64,000 nucleotides of DNA from Streptomyces cavernicola (GTDB lineage Bacteria; Actinomycetota; Actinomycetes; Streptomycetales; Streptomycetaceae): positions 1 through 64,000 of the forward strand of contig NZ_JASCIQ010000044.1 in the NCBI RefSeq assembly GCF_029968035.1. Direction: 5' to 3'. The translations under genes were made by a program, and so were the position numbers. Position 1 is the stretch's first letter. Every line of letters begins with the position of its first letter. This document shows, piece after piece, positions 40,658-50,200 of the stretch. The notes under the pieces were generated by a model. That model did not search any database, had not been told where the DNA came from, and saw nothing but the letters and a program-made list of their open reading frames with translations.

Positions 40658-41359
40658 GTGAAGCTCAAGAACTCCAGGACTCCCGCGCCGGCCGCCGCGC
40701 CGCCCGCCCAGGGATCCGTCGTACGACCCGAGATCGGCATCTCCGATCCGCTGCCGCCCCGGCGCCGCAGCCGCTCGCGCATGGCCGGCGGAGCGGTGAT
40801 GGTGCTGTGCGGAGCGCTCGGGGTGTCGTGGCTCCTCAACAGCGCCACCGACCGCACCGACGTCCTGGCCGTCGCCCGCGACGTCCCCTCCGGACAGGCC
40901 CTCACCCTGCAGGACCTGCGCGTCGTCGCGCTGCCCGAAGAAGCCGCGCTGAAGACCATCGCCGCCAGCGAGCGCAAGAACCTGGTGGGCCGCCACACCT
41001 CGGTCCGCCTGACCGAGGGCTCACTGCTGACCGACGGACAGCTCCAGGACGGCAACGGTCTGAAGGCCGACGAGGAACTCGTCGCCGTCGAGGTCGAGCG
41101 CGGCCGCGCCCCCGTCGACGCGCTCGAGCCCGCCGACACCGTGCGCGTCGTGCCCGCGCAGGAGGAAGCAGACCGCCCAGCCAGCCCGTCGAAGGACCCG
41201 GTCGCCGAAGAGGTGACCGGCCGTGTGGTGAAGGTCGGACGCCCCGACACATCCGGCAACACCGTGGTGCAGATCGCCGTACCGAAGGACCAGAGCAGCA
41301 CCGTCGCCTCCCAGGCCGTCGACGGCAAGCTCGGCCTGGTGCTGGTTGCGAAGGGCTGA
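40658..41359 (+). CDS. CpaB/RcpC-like SAF-domain protein (233 aa)
   Basis: GTG 40658. One membrane helix (about residues 44-62) is followed by a SAF domain (about 68-130; LAVARDVPSGQALTLQDLRVV). This is the usual pilus-assembly CpaB arrangement. It is followed at once by the CpaE-like gene. Confidence 0.8.
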   Translation: MKLKNSRTPAPAAAPPAQGSVVRPEIGISDPLPPRRRSRSRMAGGAVMVLCGALGVSWLLNSATDRTDVLAVARDVPSGQALTLQDLRVVALPEEAALKTIAASERKNLVGRHTSVRLTEGSLLTDGQLQDGNGLKADEELVAVEVERGRAPVDALEPADTVRVVPAQEEADRPASPSKDPVAEEVTGRVVKVGRPDTSGNTVVQIAVPKDQSSTVASQAVDGKLGLVLVAKG

Positions 41360-41361
41360 GC

Positions 41362-42267
41362 ATGTCGGTAACCGTGATCACCTCCGCGCACAGCTGCGGG
41401 ACGACCGTCTCGTCCCTCGCCCTGACCCTGTCCGCGCCGAACGTGTCCCTGCTCGTGGAAGCGGACTGCTCGCAGGGCAGCATCCGCCACGGATTCCAAC
41501 AGGGCCGCTGGGGACCGGAGATCGGCCTGTGGCACCTCGCCGAGGCACAGCTCCAGGACCAGCTGGCCGAAGCCTTCGAGACCCACCTGCGGGCCATGGA
41601 CTCCGAGGGCAACCGGTGGATCCTGCCCGGCCTGACCGACCCCCTCCAAGCCGCCACGCTCGCCGGTACGTGGGAGCCGCTGGCCGGGCTGCTCCAGGTG
41701 ATGGACCAGGGCGCCGGGTACGACGTGTTCGTCGACGCCGGGCGCCTCGTCGCCGAGCCCGGACGCGTGCACCCCACCCTGTATCCGGCAGCGCTGCTGC
41801 ACCGCGCCGACATGGTGCTCCTCGTCGTCCGCAACACGCTGACGTCGGTGGCCCAGACCGTTCCGGTCGCCGCCGCGCTGCGCGAGGAACTCGACCGCTC
41901 CGGGACCGGCGCCGACGCCCTGCGCATCGTGATGATCGCGGAGGAGAGCCGCTCCCACGGGATGCGCTCGGACGCGATCGCCCGCCGCCTGCAGGCCCCC
42001 GTGGTGGCGATGCTGCCGTGGGATCCGGCGACCGCGCAGCTGTTCACGCACGGCTCGGAGCGCCCGGTGAAACTCGCGAAGGCGCCGCTCGCGAAGCAGG
42101 CCCGCACCGCGTGCGAGCAGCTGGCCGTCGACGTCCGTACGCGTCGTCTGCGGCTGCAGATGCCGCCCGCGGCGGTCAGCTCGCCCGTGGTGGCCGGGGT
42201 GCTGCAGCGCCTGGCCGCCTCCCGGCAACAGGTTCCGCAGCTTGGCCAGGAGGTCCCGCGTGGCTGA
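41362..42267 (+). CDS. CpaE/TadZ-like protein with degenerate P-loop (301 aa)
   Basis: ATG 41362. A MinD/ParA-like fold is suggested by the N-terminal strand, ADCSQG-like second motif (about residues 34-39) and DVFVDAGRL (about 123-131). The Walker A position reads TSAHSCGTTVSS instead of KGGVGKT, with no Lys, so it probably binds nucleotide weakly or not at all. TadZ proteins place the Tad secretion ATPase at the pole. It overlaps tadA by eight bases. Confidence 0.75.
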   Translation: MSVTVITSAHSCGTTVSSLALTLSAPNVSLLVEADCSQGSIRHGFQQGRWGPEIGLWHLAEAQLQDQLAEAFETHLRAMDSEGNRWILPGLTDPLQAATLAGTWEPLAGLLQVMDQGAGYDVFVDAGRLVAEPGRVHPTLYPAALLHRADMVLLVVRNTLTSVAQTVPVAAALREELDRSGTGADALRIVMIAEESRSHGMRSDAIARRLQAPVVAMLPWDPATAQLFTHGSERPVKLAKAPLAKQARTACEQLAVDVRTRRLRLQMPPAAVSSPVVAGVLQRLAASRQQVPQLGQEVPRG

Positions 42268-43837
42268 GTACCCCAACGGCCAGCAGCAGCCCCAGCGCCT
42301 GTCGGACCTGCTGCGCGGCTCCCTCCAGCCACCCGCGCCCGCGGCACCGCCAGCACCGACAGGCCCCCCGGGACCGATGCCGCCGTCCGCTCAACTCCCC
42401 GCGCAGGCACCGCCCGCGCCCCCGGCCGCCGCCGTACCGCAGCACACCCACGTCGAGGGCCTGCCAGGGGCGCTGCCGGTGTCCCGTGCCGACATCACCA
42501 TGTTGCGCGACCGGGTCGCCGACACCATCTCCACGGCCGACGACGACGATCCGATGCCGACCGAGGACGCGCGCCGCGAACGCGCCCGGCACCTGGTCGC
42601 CAAGCAGGTGTCGCAGTGGGCCGTGAAGGAGAACCCGGCCCGGACGCCGATGACGCCGGCGCAGGTCGACGCGGTCATCCAGGCCGTGTACGACCTGGTG
42701 TTCAGCGCAGGCCCTTTGCAGCGTTACCTCGACGACCCGGACGTCGAGAACATCCGGATCTCCGGCATGACCACCCTGGTCGCCTACCGCAACCGGCCCA
42801 CGGAGCAGGTGGATCCGGTGGTCGACGACCCCGCGGACCTGCAGGCGTTCATCAACCAGCTCGCGAAGAACTCCGGGCACCGCGAGCGACGCCTGTCGCA
42901 GTCCAGCCCCATGGCGTCGTTCCGGCTGCCGGACGGCTCCCGCGCCGAGGCCGGCCTGCTCGCCCACGAGCCCTACCTCGTGATCCGTCGGCACGGCACC
43001 AAGAGCGCCGACATGAACCAGATGATCCAGTGGGGCACCGTCAACGAGTCGATGGCGGCGTTCCTCTACTCCCTGGTGCTGTCCGGGAAGAACCTGCTCA
43101 TCTGCGGAAACATGGGCGCCGGGAAGACGTCGCTGCTGCGCGTGCTCGCCCGCCTGATCCCGCCGGACGAGTGGATCACGGTCCTGGAGTCCGACAAGGA
43201 GCTCTACCTCGAAGAGGGCTACCAGCACGGTGCCACCCCGCACGCCCTGGCGCTTGAGGCCCGTTACTCGAACGGCGAGATCGACTCCAGCGGCGAGGAA
43301 GTCGGCAGGATCGGCGTGAGCGACATGTTCGCCCACTCCCTGCGCACCGCCGCCGGCCGCGTCATCGTCGGCGAGGTCCGTGGCGACGAGGCCGACGCCA
43401 TGCTCGAGGCGATGTCCGCCGGCGGCCGCGGCACCATGTGCACGCTCCACGCCGACCACCCCGACCTCGTCGTGCCGCGCCTGGTCACGCTGTGCCGCAA
43501 CCGCACCCGCGACTCCGTCCACGAACTCGTCTCCACGGGCGTGCACTTCGTTGTGTTCGTCCGCAAGATCGACCAACGGCGCATCGGCGGCCGCGTGCAC
43601 CGCTTCGTCTCCCACATCACCGAACTCCGGCCCGGCGAGAACGGAGCGCCCAGCACGCAGCACGTCTTTGCCCCCACCGAGCATGACCCGCGCGGCGTGT
43701 TCAACATGCGCCCCTCGGAGGGCTGCCGCACCGATCTCGTCAACGCCGGCTTCGACCTGGACTGGCTCACCCCGCAGCGCGCCGCCTGGCGGCGCCCGCT
43801 GGACCTGGTACCCACCGAGATCCGGAGGGCCTCGTGA
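42260..43837 (+). CDS. tadA: TadA/CpaF secretion ATPase (525 aa)
   Basis: GTG 42260, with AGGAGG upstream in the cpaE-like gene. A Pro-rich disordered N-terminus (about 1-75), then the CpaF core. It has Walker A CGNMGAGKTS (about 282-291), Asp box VLESDKELYL (about 312-321), Walker B VIVGEVRGDEA (about 370-380) and His box TLHADHP. It powers pilus assembly. Coupled to tadB by GTGA. Confidence 0.92.
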   Translation: MAEYPNGQQQPQRLSDLLRGSLQPPAPAAPPAPTGPPGPMPPSAQLPAQAPPAPPAAAVPQHTHVEGLPGALPVSRADITMLRDRVADTISTADDDDPMPTEDARRERARHLVAKQVSQWAVKENPARTPMTPAQVDAVIQAVYDLVFSAGPLQRYLDDPDVENIRISGMTTLVAYRNRPTEQVDPVVDDPADLQAFINQLAKNSGHRERRLSQSSPMASFRLPDGSRAEAGLLAHEPYLVIRRHGTKSADMNQMIQWGTVNESMAAFLYSLVLSGKNLLICGNMGAGKTSLLRVLARLIPPDEWITVLESDKELYLEEGYQHGATPHALALEARYSNGEIDSSGEEVGRIGVSDMFAHSLRTAAGRVIVGEVRGDEADAMLEAMSAGGRGTMCTLHADHPDLVVPRLVTLCRNRTRDSVHELVSTGVHFVVFVRKIDQRRIGGRVHRFVSHITELRPGENGAPSTQHVFAPTEHDPRGVFNMRPSEGCRTDLVNAGFDLDWLTPQRAAWRRPLDLVPTEIRRAS

Positions 43838-44784
43838 ACACCACCCAATGGAGCCTGCTCGCCGCCCTGTTCGGCGCCCTCATCGTCACCGGCCTGCTCC
43901 TGGCCATCACCGGGCTGCGCGGCGTCGAGGACGACCCGGCCCGCCCAGCCTCCCGCGCCCAGGAACGGTGGCAGCGGATGCGCGCGACGATGCCCGAGGC
44001 CTGGGCCACCCGCTACCGGCTGCTGTGCATCGTGGCCGCCGTCGCCGCCATCCTCACCTGGGCCTACACCCTGCGCCCGATCCAAGGGCTGATGGTCGCC
44101 GTGGCCGTCCTGGGCTTCCCCTGGGTGTGGAACCCGGCCGGAACCGCACAGCGCCAGGTACAGCGCCTGGAAGCGATCGCGGAGTGGCTGCAGCAGCTCG
44201 CCGGCATGCACCAGTCCTCCGCGACCCTGGAGACCGCGATCGCCGCGTCCGCGACGCGCTGCCCGCAGATCATCCGCCCGCAGGTCCGCACCCTGGCCGC
44301 CCGGCTGCGCATGGGCGTCGACCCGACCTTCGCCTACCGGCAGTTCGCCGACCAGTTCGCCGACGGCGCCGTCGACAATGTGGCCCTGCTCTTCCTCGCC
44401 CACACCAAAGACCACGGCCGCGGACTGACCCGCGCGCTGCAGACGATGTCGCAGCTCACCGCCTCCGAAGCGACCGCGCTGAGCGCCATCGACGCCGAAC
44501 GCAACCGTGCACGGCAGTCCACCCGTTGGGTGTCGGTGATCTGCATAGGGTTCGTCCTCTACCTCGTCACCGGTACCTCCTGGGGCGACGTGTACCGCAC
44601 GGCGACCGGCCAGTTGGTGCTCGTGGCGCTGTCCGCCGGGTTCATCGCCGCCCTGTGGTGGCTGCGCCGCATGGCCGTCACCCCGCCCGACCCGCGCCTG
44701 CTCGACCCGCTGCCCGCCAAGGCCGCCCAGGCCCAACTCCGTAACGCCGCGGTACCCGCGCCCGCGAAGGGAGCCTTCTCGTGA
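43834..44784 (+). CDS. tadB: TadB-like pilus platform protein (316 aa)
   Basis: GTG 43834. N-terminal helix (about 5-25), a pair near 65-100, the T2SSF domain (about 130-240; QQLAGMHQSSATLETAIAAS), and C-terminal helices (about 235-275). Typical TadB. Overlaps tadC by four bases. Confidence 0.87.
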   Translation: MNTTQWSLLAALFGALIVTGLLLAITGLRGVEDDPARPASRAQERWQRMRATMPEAWATRYRLLCIVAAVAAILTWAYTLRPIQGLMVAVAVLGFPWVWNPAGTAQRQVQRLEAIAEWLQQLAGMHQSSATLETAIAASATRCPQIIRPQVRTLAARLRMGVDPTFAYRQFADQFADGAVDNVALLFLAHTKDHGRGLTRALQTMSQLTASEATALSAIDAERNRARQSTRWVSVICIGFVLYLVTGTSWGDVYRTATGQLVLVALSAGFIAALWWLRRMAVTPPDPRLLDPLPAKAAQAQLRNAAVPAPAKGAFS

Positions 44785-45677
44785 TGTTCTCGCCTGCCGC
44801 GCTCATCTTCGGCGCCCTGCTGGGAGCGGGCCTCTACCTCCTGGTGCGCGAGGCACTGCCGTCCCGCCCCGACCCCGACGCGATCCTGGACCGGTTGGAG
44901 AACCCCCACCTGGCCGCCGCACCCCGGCGCGTCCCCGCAGGGGAGAAGATGCCGCTGGTCGAGCAGGCCGGCCACAAGGCATTGGCGAGCTTCGGGCACC
45001 TGCTCACTGTGCCTCGCGCCGACCTGGAGATCCTCGGCAAAACCCCGGCCGAGCACGTCGGCACGAAGGTCCTGGGCACTCTCGCCGCCTTCGCCATGCC
45101 GCAGATCCTCAACGCGCTGCTGCTTGCCGCGGGCGCACCCCAACTGGCCGTGCCCCTGCTGTTCGTGTCCGTACTGCTGGCCCTCGTGATCTGGTTCAAC
45201 GCCGACCACGACGTACGGCTCAAGGCCAAGCAGCGCCGCCTGCAGTTCCGCATCGCGATCGCCTCCGTGCTGGAACGCGCCCAACTGGCCCGCAACGCGG
45301 GCGTCGGCGTGGAAGCAGCCCTGTTGCGCACCGTGCAGGTCGGCGACCACTGGATCCTGACGCGGATGCGCCTCGCGCTCAACCGCGCCGACCTCGCCGG
45401 CGTCGACCAGTGGGACGCACTCAAGCAGCTCGGCGACGAACTCGACGTCCCCGAACTGGCCGCCCCGGCCGAGACGTTCTCCCTGGCCAGCGAGGGAGCG
45501 AAGATCGTCGAAACCCTCGACACCCAGGCCAAAGCGCTCCGCAACCGGCTGCGCACCGACAAACAGGCCCAAGCCGCCGGAGCCTACGAGAAGCTGCCGC
45601 TTCCCTCCACCCTGGTCTTCGCCATCGCCTTCGCCGTCTTCGCCTACCCCGCGCTGCTCGGCCTGACCAACCGCTAG
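44781..45677 (+). CDS. tadC: TadC-like pilus platform protein (298 aa)
   Basis: GTG 44781, immediately followed by ATG 44784. N-terminal helix, two central helices (about 95-140), a T2SSF domain (about 155-265; ASVLERAQLARNAGVGVEAALLRT), and a C-terminal helix. Second platform subunit, paired with TadB. Confidence 0.85.
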   Translation: MMFSPAALIFGALLGAGLYLLVREALPSRPDPDAILDRLENPHLAAAPRRVPAGEKMPLVEQAGHKALASFGHLLTVPRADLEILGKTPAEHVGTKVLGTLAAFAMPQILNALLLAAGAPQLAVPLLFVSVLLALVIWFNADHDVRLKAKQRRLQFRIAIASVLERAQLARNAGVGVEAALLRTVQVGDHWILTRMRLALNRADLAGVDQWDALKQLGDELDVPELAAPAETFSLASEGAKIVETLDTQAKALRNRLRTDKQAQAAGAYEKLPLPSTLVFAIAFAVFAYPALLGLTNR

Positions 45678-45718
45678 CCGCCGCTGAACTCCCCACCATG
45701 AACAAGGAGATACCTGCC

Positions 45719-45946
45719 ATGTCCCACACCCGACTCCGGACCCGCGCCGCCCGACGCCTGCACACCGCCTGGCACACCCGCCTGCGCCGCATGAGCGACC
45801 GCGACGTCCGCGAGGGCGGCTTCGGCACCCTGGAAGCCCTCACCCTCGCCGGAGTCATCCTCCTCGCCGCCGCCGCGTTCACCCTCGCCTTCAACGGCGC
45901 CCTCGACGGCCTCATCGCCGAGTTCGAGTCCGCCGTAGGCAAGTAG
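45719..45946 (+). CDS. Flp-type pilin (75 aa)
   Basis: ATG 45719 has AAGGAG at the right distance; ATG 45698 would add seven residues without a site. A basic N-terminus precedes GGFGTLEALTLAGVILLAA, a prepilin-like Gly then hydrophobic helix with Glu. Size and place after tadC fit the major Flp pilin. Confidence 0.78.
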   Translation: MSHTRLRTRAARRLHTAWHTRLRRMSDRDVREGGFGTLEALTLAGVILLAAAAFTLAFNGALDGLIAEFESAVGK

Positions 45947-45948
45947 CA

Positions 45949-46350
45949 ATGCGAGCACGGCTGAGACAGCTCTGGCAGCGGCGCCTGACGCACATGAACA
46001 GCGACGCCGGCATCGGGACCCTGGAATTCCTGGTCCTGGCGCCGATCCTGCTCATCGTGCTGTGCGCCGCCCTCCAGATGGGGATGTGGTACCTCGCGGA
46101 CTCCGCCGCCGCCACCGCCGCCCGCAAGGGCGCCGAGACCGGCTCCTCGTACCAGTCCACCCCCGCCGCCGGCGCGGAGCGCGCCGAGAGCTGGCTCGCC
46201 GACATCAGCATCGTGCGCAACCCGCATGTCTCCACCACCGGGTCCACCAGCCAGACGGTCCGCATCACCGTCGACGCCGAAGCCATGAACTTCCTGCCGT
46301 TCCTGGACTTCTCGATCAGCCGCAGCGCCGAGGACGTCGTCGAACAATGA
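45949..46350 (+). CDS. TadE-like pseudopilin (133 aa)
   Basis: ATG 45949. DAGIGTLEFLVLAPILLIVLC (about residues 20-40) is the TadE N-terminal helix with its conserved Glu. An extracellular beta-rich domain follows. ATGA overlap with the next gene. Confidence 0.82.
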   Translation: MRARLRQLWQRRLTHMNSDAGIGTLEFLVLAPILLIVLCAALQMGMWYLADSAAATAARKGAETGSSYQSTPAAGAERAESWLADISIVRNPHVSTTGSTSQTVRITVDAEAMNFLPFLDFSISRSAEDVVEQ

Positions 46351-46850
46351 GCCAGAGCACCCCACGTCACACCCCCCAGCGCGGCCGCCGCCGCGGTCCC
46401 TGGCACACGCGGCTGCAGGACGACAGCGGCTACTACACGCTCGAAGCCCTCATCTGCATCCCCGTCGTCCTAGCCGCGCTGGCCCTCTTCGCCGCGTACG
46501 GACTGGCCGGGATCGGCGACACCACCACCGCGAACGCAGCGGCCGCCGCCGCCCGCGCGGCCAGCCGCGCAGATGCACCAGAAGGCGCCGAAGTAGCCGG
46601 GCAGAACGCCGCCATATCCTCCCTGCGCCAAGCCGGAAACACCTGCGCAGACTCATCGATCACGATCGACACCAGCAACTTCCCCACAGACGTGGGGCAA
46701 GCGGGCCAGGTCACCGCCACCGTCACCTGCACCGTCCCGCTCTCCCAGCTCACGGTGCCCGGCATGCCCGGCTCCAAGACCCTCGAAGCCACCCGCGTCA
46801 GCTCAGTTGATCAGTACGCCAGCCGAGACGACGAGGAGGACACCCCGTGA
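46347..46850 (+). CDS. TadE/TadF-like pseudopilin (167 aa)
   Basis: ATG 46347. SGYYTLEALICIPVVLAALAL (about residues 28-48) is the same type of helix with the TLE signature, then an external domain with two Cys. GTGA overlap with the next gene. Confidence 0.78.
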   Translation: MSQSTPRHTPQRGRRRGPWHTRLQDDSGYYTLEALICIPVVLAALALFAAYGLAGIGDTTTANAAAAAARAASRADAPEGAEVAGQNAAISSLRQAGNTCADSSITIDTSNFPTDVGQAGQVTATVTCTVPLSQLTVPGMPGSKTLEATRVSSVDQYASRDDEEDTP

Positions 46851-47290
46851 CACGGTGGCTGCACGCTCTCCGCACGAACACCGCGTCCGATCGCGGATCC
46901 GTCACCCTGTACTTCCTCGGCTTCGGCATCATCATGATCGGCCTGCTCGCGCTCATGGCCGACATGGGCCGCTATATGAAAGCCTCCGCCGACAGCGAGG
47001 ACCTGGCCGCCGAAGCCGCCCGCGCCGCCGGCCAGCAGATCGACCCCGCAGACGCGATCGGCGGCCACGGCACCGTCGTCGACCCCGCCGGCGCCGAGCA
47101 GGCCGCCACCGACTTCCTGCGCCAGGCCGAAGCCGACGGCAGCGCCCTCGTCTCCGCCGACGGGCAGACCATCACCGTCACCGTCCACGACACCTACGAG
47201 CCCATCCTCCTCGACGGGTTCGGCTTCGGGGACTTCTCCGTCACCGCCCGCTCCACCGCAACCCTCGTCCGCACGGACCCCGAAGGATGA
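46847..47290 (+). CDS. TadG-like pseudopilin (147 aa)
   Basis: GTG 46847. DRGSVTLYFLGFGIIMIGLLA (about residues 15-35) is the N-terminal helix, with Tyr replacing the usual Glu. The rest (MADMGRYMKASADSEDLAAEAARAAG) matches the putative Flp/TadG pilus start. Last pilin-like gene. ATGA overlap with the large regulator-like gene. Confidence 0.8.
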   Translation: MTRWLHALRTNTASDRGSVTLYFLGFGIIMIGLLALMADMGRYMKASADSEDLAAEAARAAGQQIDPADAIGGHGTVVDPAGAEQAATDFLRQAEADGSALVSADGQTITVTVHDTYEPILLDGFGFGDFSVTARSTATLVRTDPEG

Positions 47291-50200
47291 CCATGCGCCC
47301 CCAACCCCCGCTCGCCGTGCGGCTCCTGCGGGCCGCAGCCAGCCTCACCGCCCTCGCGCTCCTCCTGGTCGGCGTACCGGTCCTCCTCCTCGCCGCCGGC
47401 ACCCTCCCCGGCCACGTCCCGGGCCCAAGCGAGATCAGCGACGTCCTGCAGTACGACGACGGCAGCTCCCTGTTCAAGGTCCTCACCCTCGCTGCCTGGG
47501 CGTTCTGGGGCTGGGTCGCCGCATCCACCGTGATCGAAGCCGGCACCATGCTGCGCCGCCGCCCACGCCAGCGCGTACGGGGCTTCGCCGCGCCCCAGCG
47601 CCTGGCGGCCTTCCTGCTCGGCGGTCTGCTCGTCCTGCCCGCCAGCACTGCGATGGCGGCCTCCTCGCCCGCGGTCGCGGCGACCGCCACGCACGTACCG
47701 CAGCAGCTCACCACTCAGCAGGCCGTCACCGAGCAGTCCGCACCGACCACTGAGCGCGCAGGCGCCGTCCACGTAGTCTCGGAGGCGGGGGAGACGGTGT
47801 GGGACATCGCCGAGACCGCGCTCGGCGACGGACAGCGCGCCGTCGAAATCCGCCAGCTCAACCCCGAGTTGCCGACCGGGGCCACCCTGCCCGTCGGCAC
47901 CACGGTGAAGCTGCCCGCCGACGCCCGCCCCACCCAGGCGCCGGCCGCCGACACCGCGGCCCGCGCCGCCGGTGACAGCGGCCCGCGCCCGACCGGAGGC
48001 CACACCACCACCGTCACCGACGACCAGCGGCACGACACCGAGCACGTGGTGAAGCCCGGCGACACGATGTGGGAGATCGCCGAAGAGGAGAAGGGCGACG
48101 GCACCAAGTACGTCGAGATCTTCGAGGCGAACGAGGGAGCCGAGCAGCCGGGCGGCACCCGGCTGACCAACCCCGCCGACATCCGTCCTGGCCTCAAGCT
48201 CACCATCCCGCACGCCTCCGCCCCGGCCGAGGACACCAAGCCGGACGCACCCAAGTCCCCTGACCGCGACCGTCCTTCCAACGACAACCGGCCTGCTGAG
48301 CCCGACACCCCGGGCGACTCCGCCGACGACCGGCAGCACGGGGCAGACGAGGGAGCCGCGAAGACACCGCCGAAGGAGACTGAGAAGCCTTCCGCGGAAC
48401 GGGACACTGCGCCGTCACCGTCCGCCTCCGGACACGAATCGGCGCCCCCGTCGGCCGCCCCGTCTACGAAGCCGGCCGAGTCGGAAACCGCCGAAACGGC
48501 GCGCCCCGCACAGGAACCCGGCGCTTCCTCCACGGACGAGTCGGTCGTGGACGCGCGCCACATCGCCGGACTCGGCATGCTCCTCGCCGGAACCCTGGCC
48601 GGAACGATCGCGGTGAAGCGCCTGCTCCAGCGCCGCCGCCGCAACCCCGGCGAGACGATCGCCATGCCCGATACCCCCGGTCCCGTCGAGCAGGGCCTCG
48701 ACTACGCCGCCGAGCCCGCCAGCGTCGACCTCCTCGACCACGCCCTGCGCACCCTGGCCCACCACGCAGCCGCACACGACCGCGCCCTGCCCGAGCTCCG
48801 CGGCGCCCGGGTCACCGCCACCAGCATCGAGCTCCTCCTCGACGACGACGCCGAGCCGCTCCCGCCCTTCACCCGCGCCGGCGAACACCTCTGGGCCCTC
48901 GACCCCGCCCACCAGCTCATCGACAGCCCACACACCGTTGCCGCCCCGTACCCCGGCCTCGTTCCGCTCGGCACCGAGACCGACGGCAGCCACCTGCTCC
49001 TCAACCTCACCCACACCCGCGTCCTCCTCCTGGACGGCGACGACCAGGACGTACGCGACACCGCCCGCGTCATCGCCCTCGCCGCCGGCACCAGCGCCTG
49101 GAGCGACCACGCGGACATCCTCACCGTCGGCCTCGGCACCGAACTGCCCGCCCTGCTGCCCCAAGGTCGCCTGCGCGCCGTCCCCTCACTACGCGCTGCA
49201 CAGAGCGACCTCGGCGAACTCCTCCTCGAACACCACCAGGGCGACGCGCCCGCGGACCCCCTGCCGTGGATGCTGATCTGCTCCGCCGACGCCATCCGGG
49301 CCGACGAAGTACAGCCCCTGGCCGCCTCGCTCGCCGCCGCCCACGACATGCCCGTCGCCCTCGTGCTCCCGGCCCGGCACGCCGCAGCCGAGTTCCCCGA
49401 CGCCGTACGCCTCCAGGCCGGCACCGACGCCCCCCAGCACCTGGACCACCTCGGCACCGACCTCGTCCTGCAGACCCTCCCCGAGGAGGACTACCGGGCC
49501 TTCCTCCGCGTCCTGCACACCGCGGACGAACCCGCCCGCCCCGCAGAAGGCGCCTGGCGACACGTCCCGCCCGTCAGCCTCACCAAGACCGACACGGACA
49601 ACGGCCCCAGCAGCATCCCCCTGCTCGCCACGGTCCCCGACCCCACCGCCGACTCCGTCGACGAACCCGAGACGCCCTTCGCCGCGCTCACCGACACCGC
49701 GCCCGCCGGCGGCACCGTGCACGTCCTCAACCCGCTTCCGCCCACCGACGAAGCCCCCGAAGACGACCACACGGAGCCCGCTACGTCCGAGGAGACAGCG
49801 GCTGCCCCTCCCGCTCTGCTCGGCCAAGCAGCGGCAGACGAGACCGAACTCCCCGCCCAGGAAGCGGAGTTCACCGGCGGCGGGCCCCTGATCCGCGTGC
49901 TGGGCCCGGTCGAAGTCACGGGTGTCGAAGCCTCCGGCCACGGCCCCAAACTCGCCGCGCTCGCCGCCCTGATCTACTTCAAGCCCGGCATCACCGGCGA
50001 CACGATCTGCGACGCCATGGACCCCATAGAGCCCTGGGCCAAGCGCACCCTGCAGACCCGCATCTCCGAACTCCGCAACCGACTCGGCAGCGACAACGAC
50101 GGCAACGTCTACCTGCCCCGCGCCCGCACCGGCGGCTACCGGCTCTCCGATCAAGTCCGCTGCGACTGGACCGAGTTCGAGACCCTCGCCACCCGCGGGC

